The position numbers were made by a program, and so were the translations under genes. Below, piece after piece: positions 8,406 to 16,076 of a DNA stretch of 64,000 nt (the stretch's first letter is position 1; each line of letters starts with the position of its first letter). The stretch lies in contig NC_007761.1 of NCBI RefSeq assembly GCF_000092045.1, forward strand, positions 2,793,001 through 2,857,000. Reading direction: 5' to 3'. This DNA is from Rhizobium etli CFN 42 (GTDB taxonomy: Bacteria > Pseudomonadota > Alphaproteobacteria > Rhizobiales > Rhizobiaceae). The notes below the pieces were generated by a model that was given only the letters and a program-made list of their open reading frames with translations, searched no databases and was not told the DNA's origin.

Positions 8406-9182
8406 TCACCGATCGAATATATCCCGCCACTGCTTCTCGCCGATCAGACAATCGGCCGTCGGCGCGTCGGCGGCTATCCTCTCCACCGTCGGCGAGGGTA
8501 AAATGCCGCTGATCTCGAGGACCAGCTTGCGACGCACGGCGATGGCAAAATCCTCGATCCTGTGGACCGGCAACACGAAGCTGCCGGGGCCGCCGATCAC
8601 GCAATCTTCGTAATATTTGTCGAGCCCTCCGGGGGCATCGGAAGGACGCAGCATGATAGCCAGCCCGTTGATGATCATGCCTGACGCCACCACCTTGTCG
8701 CGGGCGGGTATGACAGGATCGCCGGAATTGTTGGGGCCGTCGCCGGAAACGTCGATCACCTCGCGCCTGCCGCGAAAGGGACCGGTGGTGATCATGCTGG
8801 CGCCCTGATTGATGGCGGTGGAGATCGAGGTGCGCCGTTGCGTGGCAATCGGCCGGGCATCGAGCTTGTCGGCAAAGGCGATCGCATCCTGTTCCGTCTC
8901 GATCACCTGCCAATCGATCATCGAATCCTGAACGACATAGCCCGCCCATTCGAAATAGCTGATGGCGATGCGGCCGGTGAGCCCGCCCTTGACCGCATCG
9001 ATGAATTCCTTGTGCTTGAGCGCCTCGACGTAACCGTCGCGCTGAATTCCGATCTCCTCGAAATCCATTGACCGCGAGGTGTCGACGGCAAGCACCAGCG
9101 TCACATCGACCTCAGCTGGCGCGGTTTCAGCGGCCGCCACGACTCCTGAAACACCCATGAGCACCGCAAGAGTTGTCAGCAT
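8406..9182 (-). CDS. DUF1194 protein, von Willebrand A-like, secreted
   Basis: 258 residues from MLTTLAVLMGVSGVVAAAE, which gives a signal peptide and has GGGGA 7 bases upstream; the open frame runs on to 9257 without a better start. The mature protein has a MIDAS-like motif AVDTSRSMD (DxSxS) at the start of a vWA-type fold, RRTSISTAIN, then VIDVSGDGPNNSG. These are landmarks of the DUF1194 family of alphaproteobacteria, of unknown function. Likely periplasmic with a bound divalent cation. No operon partner. Confidence 0.85.
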   Translation of the reverse strand: MLTTLAVLMGVSGVVAAAETAPAEVDVTLVLAVDTSRSMDFEEIGIQRDGYVEALKHKEFIDAVKGGLTGRIAISYFEWAGYVVQDSMIDWQVIETEQDAIAFADKLDARPIATQRRTSISTAINQGASMITTGPFRGRREVIDVSGDGPNNSGDPVIPARDKVVASGMIINGLAIMLRPSDAPGGLDKYYEDCVIGGPGSFVLPVHRIEDFAIAVRRKLVLEISGILPSPTVERIAADAPTADCLIGEKQWRDIFDR

Positions 9183-9320
9183 CGGCAAATCCCCGCGCCA
9201 CCCCAAGCCGACAGACTTTACCACAGCTTGGCCGGGGCAGGATGCACGGTGAGGCACTGGGCTTCAATTTTCGGTGATGAAAATGCGTCGCGTCTCTCAA
9301 CGGCACCGATTCCGAAACTC

Positions 9321-10223
9321 TCAATGCAATGGCAGCCACAGCGGGGTGTTCCATGCCTTAAGCGCTTCGAGGAAGACCTGCAGGCGCAAGGGCAGGAAGC
9401 GGCGGGTAGGATAGACGGCATGCACGAAAATTTCCGGCGACGACCACTCAGGAAGAAGGCGGATGAGTTCGCCTCTTCGAATCTGCTCGTCGCAATAGGT
9501 CGAAGGCAGGAGACCGATACCGTGGCCGCGATAAGTGAAGGCGCTGACCGCGTCGAAATCCCGGCTCGAGACCGGCCCCGACACACGCAGGTCCAGCGAT
9601 TTGCGGCCGCTGACGAGATGCCATTCCGCTTCGCCGTTGCGGCCATTCAGGAGTACGCAGCGATGCTCCGTCAGGTCTTCCGGTTTGGCGGGAATCGCCC
9701 TGCCCTTCAGATATTCCGGGGCCGCGACCAGATAGCGCACGCTCTTGCCGAGCCGCTGCGCGATCATGGACGAATCCTTTAGGTCGCCGAAACGGATTCC
9801 GACATCGATATTCTCCGCAACCAAGTCGAGGAATAGATTGGTGACGAAGAGATCAACCTGGATATCGGGATAGGTCTTCAGGAAGGCGGATATGAACTCA
9901 TAGAAGACCTCCTGTCCGAAGATGACTGGCACCGAGATCTTCAAGAGGCCTCCCGGCTTTCTCTGCGTTTCGCCCAGCGCCTGCTCAGCATCGAGGAGGT
10001 GGGACAGCGGCTCGCTGCACCTGTCGTAATAAGCCCGCCCCTGCGCGGTAAGGCTGAGTTTTCGGGTCGTACGCTGTATCAACGTTACGCCGAGCTGTTC
10101 CTCGAGCGAGGTCACTTTACGGCTGACGGTTGAAACAGGCATGCCGAGCGAATGGGCCGCACGGCTGAAGCTGCCGTACTGCGCCACCTTCGCGAAGACA
10201 GCGATGTCATTGAGGTCCGCCAT
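9321..10223 (-). CDS. LysR-family transcriptional regulator
   Basis: About 300 residues from MADLNDIAVFAKVAQYGSFS, the usual LysR opening with a winged helix-turn-helix (SFSRAAHSLGMPVSTVSRKV). The C-terminal part is a periplasmic-binding-like effector domain (LKISVPVIFGQEVFYEFISA). In-frame ATGs at 10235 and 10268 lie upstream, so the true start is uncertain. It is divergent from the SDR-RidA operon, the classic arrangement for a LysR activator and its target. It resembles the CrgA/AaeR-type branch (SVPVIFG, RFLPLRLQVFLEAL). Inducer unknown. Confidence 0.9.
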   Translation of the reverse strand: MADLNDIAVFAKVAQYGSFSRAAHSLGMPVSTVSRKVTSLEEQLGVTLIQRTTRKLSLTAQGRAYYDRCSEPLSHLLDAEQALGETQRKPGGLLKISVPVIFGQEVFYEFISAFLKTYPDIQVDLFVTNLFLDLVAENIDVGIRFGDLKDSSMIAQRLGKSVRYLVAAPEYLKGRAIPAKPEDLTEHRCVLLNGRNGEAEWHLVSGRKSLDLRVSGPVSSRDFDAVSAFTYRGHGIGLLPSTYCDEQIRRGELIRLLPEWSSPEIFVHAVYPTRRFLPLRLQVFLEALKAWNTPLWLPLH

Positions 10224-10412
10224 GCCCCACTTTTGCATCAATGCAAAAGAGAATCCAGATATTTCCATCTAATCGCGCAATCGGGTTTTCGCCATATTCA
10301 CTCTGCGAAAAACAAGCAACAGCTGATGGCGTCGCGATCGCGGCGGCCCCATCTCGAGCGACCTCGCCTTCGCAAGGCCCGCGTTGCCCGAACCAGATCA
10401 ATGGAGTTCAAC

Positions 10413-11138
10413 ATGACTACGCATAAAACTGTCATCGTTACGGGCGCCTCCCAAGGTATCGGAGCAGGCCTCGTCAACGCCTTCGTCGAGCGCGGCTACA
10501 ACGTTGTCGCCACCTCGCGCCAAGTCAGCGCTTCGGATGCTCTCAACGCTTCCGACAGGCTGGCAGTGGTCGACGGCGACATCGGCGATCCCGAGACCGC
10601 GGCGCGTGTGGCCAAGGCGGCGATCGACCGCTTTGGCTCGATTGACGCCCTTGTCAACAATGCCGGCATTTTCCTCACCAAGCCCTTCATTGATTACACG
10701 ATGACGGATTTCCGTAAGCTCTCCTCGACCAATCTCGAAGGCTTCATCCATCTCACTCAGCTTGTCATCAGGCAGATGCTCGTCCAGAAGACCGGCGGCA
10801 GCATCGTCAGCATTACCACACCGCTGATCGACCATCCGATCGCCGGCTTCTCCGCCTCGGTTTCGATGATGACCAAGGGCGGCATCGATGCAATCTCCAA
10901 GAACCTGGCGATGGAATATGCGAGCGATGGAATCCGCGTCAACACGGTCGCTCCGGGCGTGGTCGACACGCCCTTGCATAAGGATAATCCGAAGGAGTTC
11001 CTGAAGACGCTCTCGCCGATGTCAGGCATTTCCGACGTTGCCGAAATCGTCGATGCGGTGGTCTTCCTGACCGAGGCTCCGCGTGTCACCGGGGAGGTGC
11101 TGCACGTCGACGGCGGCGCACATCTGGGCAAATGGTGA
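10413..11138 (+). CDS. SDR-family oxidoreductase with atypical active site
   Basis: 241 residues. A Rossmann NAD(P)-binding motif (VTGASQGIGAGL) and the NNAG motif (LVNNAGIFLT) are clear, and the C-terminus has TGEVLHVDGGAHLG as in FabG-like enzymes. The start is the ATG at 10413, with GGAG 7 bases upstream; a much longer open frame upstream is not coding. Oddity: at the usual YxxxK site the sequence reads SMMTK, so the catalytic Tyr is replaced by Ser, and the preceding Ser position reads SITTP. It overlaps the RidA gene by seven bases and is probably controlled by the divergent LysR. Confidence 0.88.
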   Translation: MTTHKTVIVTGASQGIGAGLVNAFVERGYNVVATSRQVSASDALNASDRLAVVDGDIGDPETAARVAKAAIDRFGSIDALVNNAGIFLTKPFIDYTMTDFRKLSSTNLEGFIHLTQLVIRQMLVQKTGGSIVSITTPLIDHPIAGFSASVSMMTKGGIDAISKNLAMEYASDGIRVNTVAPGVVDTPLHKDNPKEFLKTLSPMSGISDVAEIVDAVVFLTEAPRVTGEVLHVDGGAHLGKW

Positions 11139-11620
11139 CCGGAACGAAAGCCCCGGCAGCCGGCGCGGAACAGCGGCTGCAGCAGCTCGGCATCGTCCTC
11201 CCGCCACCGCCGACACCCTTCGGCGCCTATGTTGAGGCGACGAATTCCGGCAACCTCGTTTTCTTCAGCGGGATGTTGCCGGTTGTCGGCCATGAGCCCC
11301 GCTATTTCGGCCGCGTCGGCGGGGCGCTGACGGTGGATGAGGGCCGCAAGGCTGCCGAGACGGCGACCCTCAGCGGGCTTGCGGCCGTCAGGGACTATCT
11401 CGGTTCGTTGGACAGGGTGGCGAAGGTCGTCAAGCTCGGCGTCTACATCGCGACGGAAGGCGACTTCCGCGACCACCCCAAGGTCGCCGATGGCGCATCC
11501 GAACTGCTGCTCCAGGTCTTCGGTGTAGACAAACTGTCCGGCCGGGTGGTCCTTGGCGTTGCCAGCCTGCCACTCGGCATGCCGATCGAGATCGAGCTCG
11601 TTCTCGAGGTTGTTGATTGA
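11132..11620 (+). CDS. RidA/YjgF-family protein
   Basis: 162 residues of the RidA/YjgF/L-PSP family: GNLVFFSGMLPVV, LGSLDRVAKVVKLGVYIATE and a C-terminal GMPIEIELVLEV. Family members hydrolyse reactive enamine/imine intermediates or act in related catabolic steps. This copy has a longer N-terminus than the canonical 128-residue RidA and belongs to the YjgH/YoaB-like side, where function is rarely known. It is translationally coupled to the SDR (ATG inside the last codons). Together they suggest a small catabolic or detoxification unit. Confidence 0.85.
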   Translation: MVTGTKAPAAGAEQRLQQLGIVLPPPPTPFGAYVEATNSGNLVFFSGMLPVVGHEPRYFGRVGGALTVDEGRKAAETATLSGLAAVRDYLGSLDRVAKVVKLGVYIATEGDFRDHPKVADGASELLLQVFGVDKLSGRVVLGVASLPLGMPIEIELVLEVVD

Positions 11621-11623
11621 CGA

Positions 11624-11655
11624 GGGACGGGGGCGCCTCAGCGCGCCCCCGTCCC
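11624..11655 (+). terminator. Strong GC hairpin after the SDR-RidA operon
   Basis: GGGACGGGGGCGC pairs with GCGCCCCCGTCCC around a short CTCAGC loop, immediately after the stop at 11620. There is no U-tract, so termination may be partial. It also lies downstream of the convergent DUF5706 gene. Confidence 0.65.
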
Positions 11656-11686
11656 TATGGCTACCTCGGAGAGTGGCAGCGCAACC

Positions 11687-12226
11687 TCACCCTGCCGCCA
11701 ACAGCAGCACATAGGCAACGACGCTGACCATCAACCCGCGAAAGGCGAAGGTTACACAGCGATATTTGCTGCGCGCGATCGTCGAGAGGGTGTTGGCATT
11801 TTCTAGATATTGGTCGAAAAGATAGCGCTCGTCTCGCCGCACGGCGGCATCGAAAAACAGGTCGCGGTGCTTCGGCCAGGCGCCCCAGAAGAGCGAGGTC
11901 GAGGTGCCTAAATGACGCGGCAGCACAACCAGAATAGCCGAGAGAATGGAGAAGACCGAGGCTGCGGCAAGCAGGCCGGAGAAAAGCATACTTCCCGGCG
12001 TACCGCCCGTATAACGTGCCAGGCTAAAAACCGCCCTCACCTCGCTGGAACTCACTAAGAAGGCGAGCATGAAAGTAAAGATGTAGGCAGCCTTTTGGTC
12101 GGATATCTTGACCTGATCATAGAATATGTCGTTGATTTTCTTGATGTGGTCGAAATACTCAGCACTGACGTCCCCGCTCGACGGCCTGCTCAGCATAACC
12201 TCCGAAGCACTCTCGAATTCACTCAC
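11687..12226 (-). CDS. DUF5706 / Pycsar-effector-like (PycTM) membrane protein
   Basis: 179 residues from a GTG (VSEFESASE) with GGAG 7 bases upstream; the open frame reaches 12289 but that extension has no site. Pattern: KISDQKAAYIFTFMLAFLV (conserved DxKA then first membrane helix), LLAAASVFSILSAILVVLPR (second helix ending in PR), SLFWGAWPKHRD, NANTLSTIARSKYRCV and a last membrane helix. This matches what I know of DUF5706, the membrane effector of Pycsar defence systems gated by cCMP/cUMP; many family members occur outside Pycsar. It is divergent from a locus containing a CHASE2 nucleotide cyclase. The domain call is from memory of the family pattern; the link to the cyclase is inference. 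Confidence 0.72.
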   Translation of the reverse strand: MSEFESASEVMLSRPSSGDVSAEYFDHIKKINDIFYDQVKISDQKAAYIFTFMLAFLVSSSEVRAVFSLARYTGGTPGSMLFSGLLAAASVFSILSAILVVLPRHLGTSTSLFWGAWPKHRDLFFDAAVRRDERYLFDQYLENANTLSTIARSKYRCVTFAFRGLMVSVVAYVLLLAAG

Positions 12227-12356
12227 CTGAATACTCCATCCCCTACAGTGTTTCCCTGATATTACACTTTGAAACGAAAGCAAGAACACGTGTGCAACAT
12301 GCTTGACTTTTTCACTCTACACCGACAAAGGGGAAAGCGGGGATGGGGTCGAGATC

Positions 12357-15300
12357 ATGAGGGGTTACTCCAATAACATCTGTCGCGTCGGCTTTGCGCT
12401 GGCGGTTGCGGTGCCCAGTTTTGGGCTGCCTGCGATGGCCGATCCCGTGCCGCGCACAACGCCCGTCGCCGGCTCGGTCATCGCCCGCAAGACCGGCGAG
12501 GAGGTCCGCTTCATCGATGTGTCGGACTGGCGCGTCGTCGACCTGCACCAGGATCTTCTGACCGGCGACGTGCTGCGCACCAATGCCAACGGCCAGCTCG
12601 CCATCGTCTTTTCCGATCACACCCAGGTCCGCCTCGGGCGCAATTCCTCGCTGCAGGTCAAGAAGATGGCGGCGAGCGGCGATACGGTGCTCAATCTTCA
12701 GTCCGGCACGATCTGGGCGCGCGCCGAGCGTGGCGGCCAGGGATTGACGGTCGAGACGCCTGCGGCGGCAGCCGCGATCCGCGGCACCGACTGGACGATG
12801 ACGGTCGAGGGCGCCAAGACTTCGATGATCGTGCTGGAAGGCCGGGTGGCGCTCTCCAACCCGCAGGGCAGCGTCGAGGTGAACGAGGGCGAAGGGGCGG
12901 CTGCCACCATTGGGCAGGCGCCGCGCAAGGTCGTCATCGTTACACCAGATCATCGCGAGCAGATGCTCTTCTATCTCACCCTGCGCAACGGCTTTGCCCT
13001 GATGCCCGCCTCACCGCTGCCGACGGCGACCATGCGCAGCGAGCGTGGGCGCATCGCCGCCGTGCCGGCGCAAAGCCGCAGTGCTGCGGACTGGTTGACG
13101 CTTGCCGAGGCGCAGCTGACGTTCGATGGCGCCAAGGATGCGCTAGCGTCCCTTGCCCGCACCCGCGACCTGCCGTTGTCGGCCGCCCAACGCGCCCGCG
13201 CCGAGCTGATCGAAGCTTTGATCGCAGGCGGGCGGATGCGTTATGCCGAAGCCGCCAGGCTTTTTGAAAAAGCGTTGCCACACCTCGATCCGCAACGCCG
13301 CGCTATTGCAACTTATGGCGGTTATTATTCGCGTGCGCTCGCCGATCCGCAACGGGTGGAAAGTCCGCCGGCCGCTGCCGCCATCGGCCCGAATGGCGCC
13401 ATCGCCAAGGCTTATACTGCTGGCTTCCTGAAGGATATCCCTGCCGCCATTGAGGTACTGAAACAGGCTGAAAAGCAATATCCTGACGATGCGACTCTTC
13501 CGGCGCGGCGCGCGCTGTTGGCCCAACTCATCGACGACCCCGCTCAGATGAAGGAAGCGGTCGAGCGGTCACTTTCGATCGATCCTCGCGATCCCGACGG
13601 CCTGCAGGCGCGGGCGCGCTATCGCGAGAGCTATGAAGGCGACACCAAAGGGGCGCTTGCTGATCTCAGCCGGTCTCTTGCCGACATGCCGGGCTCGTCG
13701 ATGAACTGGAATGATCTCGGTCTGCTCCAGTCCGACCGCGGCGCCAACGGCGAGGCGGAGGCAGCCTTCCTGAAGGCGATCGAACTCGATCCCGAGGATC
13801 CAGCCCCACACGCTAATCTTGCCATTCTCTATCTCGACCAGTCCAGGATGAAGGAAGCCAAGCGCGAGATCGACACCGCTCTTGCCGTCGATCCCTCCTT
13901 CGACATCGCTCTACTTGCGCGGGGCCGCTATTACCTCCAGAACGGCGAGACCGACAAAGCGCTTGACGACCTGCTGGCCGCCTCGACCGCAAATCCCGGC
14001 TATTCGGCGGCGCAACTGGGGCTCGCCATCGCGCATCTGGAAAAGGGCGACCGCCTTCCCTCCAACCAGGCGGTCGACAATGCCGACCGGCTCGACAAGA
14101 ACGACCCCGCCATCTCCGCCTTCCGCACGGCTGTCGATATCGACGACTACGACGCCGATGGCGCAATTCACAATGCCCAGGAATTCCTGCGCCGCTCGCG
14201 TGCTCGCGGCGGCGATTACAGCGCGCTAGGCGCCAATGCGAGCGCCGGCTCGACCCTGAACGATGCCTTCCGTCTGCAGGGCCTGGATGCCTGGGGCCGC
14301 TATTATGGCGATGCCGTATTCGATCCTTTCAAAGGCAGCGGCTATATCGACCAGTCGATCAAGGGAAGCATCTTTCCCTTCGTCAACGCCACCAATTTCA
14401 GCGACGACAACATCATTCAGAACCGCGGCAACGCATCGAGCTACTCATCCTTCATCCAGGGCCTGCTGATCAATCCGCACATGCTCTCCGGCCGTTCGCG
14501 TTCGACAACGTTTTTCGATGTGCCCTTCATCGAAGGCTCGCTCGGCGGCGGTATCAACAGCGTCGATGGCCACACCAGACGGATCGGCGAAGCCGAGATC
14601 CAGGGCTATTCTAACTCCACTATCCCGATCAGCTTCTACGGCAACCTGACTTGGGAAGAGCTGGCGCTCGACCGCGACTACCGGGATTCCGGCGGTGTCC
14701 AGACGGATAACAAGCTGCTGGGCGCCAACGGTTATCTGACGGCAACGGTCACGCCTGACGATCGCGTGGTAGCCTTCGTCAACCATGGCAAGAATGATGG
14801 AACACTGAACGCGTTATCGTCAAACACGGGGTTCATGGAGCTCCTGTTCCGTGTCCCTATCCCGCTGCCTCTCTACACAACAGAGGAGACTCTACGAGAA
14901 ACCACATATGCTGGCATCGGCTGGAGCCACACGTTTGCGTATGAAAACGTGTTGAATGGGGCACTGCTTTATTCAGGAAGCAAATCGAATACGAACAGTG
15001 CGCTCGATGTCGACCTGGACCCGGTGTTTATCGGCGCAGGGGTTCCCTTCATCGTTCCCTTTACCGACGTCATTCAGGAGGCCGAATCTCATACCTATAT
15101 CGGCGCTTTGAGCCATTCCATAGGTGCCGGACCTTTGACATTTCGCTACGGCATCGAAGGCGGCTGGATGGATGCCAGCAGCAGCGTCGATACCACGCTC
15201 TTAGGCGTGACAGCTCCTCCCGATCGCGCCGAGAATACCGTCGATATCGGCCGCGGCTATGTCGATGTGCTGCATGAGATCACGCCCGATCTCAAGGGCG

Positions 15301-16076
15301 AATACGCCTTGTTCGCCACGCGCCTGGAAGGCGATGGCATCGATATCAGCCGGCTGGAGCCGCGCTTCGGTCTTGCCTGGACGCCGGTTCAAAACCACTG
15401 GCTGCGCGCCGCCTTCATGCGTCAAAGCTTTGACACCACCGTGCCGACCCTTGCCCCGATCGGCATACTCGGGCTGCAGGCCAACCAGTTCTCCACCAAT
15501 CCACAAGGCTATACGGACACGGTCGCCCTGCAATGGGATGCAGAATGGACCGACCGCCTCTTCACATCGGTCGAATACCAGCATCAGGAACTGCACGATT
15601 TCTCGGTCGATTTTCCGCTGATCTCGCTTCCCTCCGATACCAGCCTGCCGATCTCGCGTGGCAGCATCGATCGCGCTTCCGTCACTGCCAACGTCGCACT
15701 CGGCAACGGTTTTGGTCTTTCAGCCACCTATGCCTATATGGATTCGGAGAACAGGGACCCGCTCGAGCCGATCTATGGCGGCCCTCTTCCCTTCATACCA
15801 CAGAATTCCGGGCAGATTGCCCTGACCTGGGTGAACGAGGCCAAGGTCAAGGCGACGGTCGCCGCCAACTATATCGGCGAGCGCGACGGCGATCGGTTCG
15901 GCACCAAGCTCGACGATTATTGGAGCCTCGACGCCCACTTGGTCTGGGAGCCGTTCGACAAGCGCATCGAGCTGGAAGCGGCCGCTTATAACCTGCTCGA
16001 CGAGGATTTCGAGGTCACGCCCGGCGTGCCCGGCTGGGGCCGCGCCTTCAAGGGCACGCTCAAAGTCCGCTTCTGA
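12357..16076 (+). CDS. FecR-TPR-outer-membrane beta-barrel fusion protein
   Basis: 1239 residues from MRGYSNNICRVGFALAVAVP, a signal peptide with cleavage near AMA-DPV; an upstream in-frame ATG at 12303 adds 18 residues. Order of parts: FecR domain (about residues 60-170: TNANGQLAIVFSDHTQVRLG, AAIRGTDWTMTVEG), tetratricopeptide array (about 250-600: NWNDLGLLQSDRGANGEAEA, AIELDPEDPAPHANLAILYL), then a 600-residue beta-rich region with TonB-receptor-like strand spacing, ending NYIGERDGDRFG... and a final KVRF with terminal Phe, as in outer-membrane barrels. No TonB box or plug is obvious. Its stop overlaps the start of the CHASE2 cyclase by one base (TGATG), implying coupled synthesis. Likely an outer-membrane sensor or assembly factor working with the cyclase. 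Confidence 0.8.
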   Translation: MRGYSNNICRVGFALAVAVPSFGLPAMADPVPRTTPVAGSVIARKTGEEVRFIDVSDWRVVDLHQDLLTGDVLRTNANGQLAIVFSDHTQVRLGRNSSLQVKKMAASGDTVLNLQSGTIWARAERGGQGLTVETPAAAAAIRGTDWTMTVEGAKTSMIVLEGRVALSNPQGSVEVNEGEGAAATIGQAPRKVVIVTPDHREQMLFYLTLRNGFALMPASPLPTATMRSERGRIAAVPAQSRSAADWLTLAEAQLTFDGAKDALASLARTRDLPLSAAQRARAELIEALIAGGRMRYAEAARLFEKALPHLDPQRRAIATYGGYYSRALADPQRVESPPAAAAIGPNGAIAKAYTAGFLKDIPAAIEVLKQAEKQYPDDATLPARRALLAQLIDDPAQMKEAVERSLSIDPRDPDGLQARARYRESYEGDTKGALADLSRSLADMPGSSMNWNDLGLLQSDRGANGEAEAAFLKAIELDPEDPAPHANLAILYLDQSRMKEAKREIDTALAVDPSFDIALLARGRYYLQNGETDKALDDLLAASTANPGYSAAQLGLAIAHLEKGDRLPSNQAVDNADRLDKNDPAISAFRTAVDIDDYDADGAIHNAQEFLRRSRARGGDYSALGANASAGSTLNDAFRLQGLDAWGRYYGDAVFDPFKGSGYIDQSIKGSIFPFVNATNFSDDNIIQNRGNASSYSSFIQGLLINPHMLSGRSRSTTFFDVPFIEGSLGGGINSVDGHTRRIGEAEIQGYSNSTIPISFYGNLTWEELALDRDYRDSGGVQTDNKLLGANGYLTATVTPDDRVVAFVNHGKNDGTLNALSSNTGFMELLFRVPIPLPLYTTEETLRETTYAGIGWSHTFAYENVLNGALLYSGSKSNTNSALDVDLDPVFIGAGVPFIVPFTDVIQEAESHTYIGALSHSIGAGPLTFRYGIEGGWMDASSSVDTTLLGVTAPPDRAENTVDIGRGYVDVLHEITPDLKGEYALFATRLEGDGIDISRLEPRFGLAWTPVQNHWLRAAFMRQSFDTTVPTLAPIGILGLQANQFSTNPQGYTDTVALQWDAEWTDRLFTSVEYQHQELHDFSVDFPLISLPSDTSLPISRGSIDRASVTANVALGNGFGLSATYAYMDSENRDPLEPIYGGPLPFIPQNSGQIALTWVNEAKVKATVAANYIGERDGDRFGTKLDDYWSLDAHLVWEPFDKRIELEAAAYNLLDEDFEVTPGVPGWGRAFKGTLKVRF

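Noticed and set aside
10152..10412. Upstream extension of the SDR reading frame
   Set aside because: Crosses the divergent LysR promoter; ribosome site and Rossmann start are at 10413.
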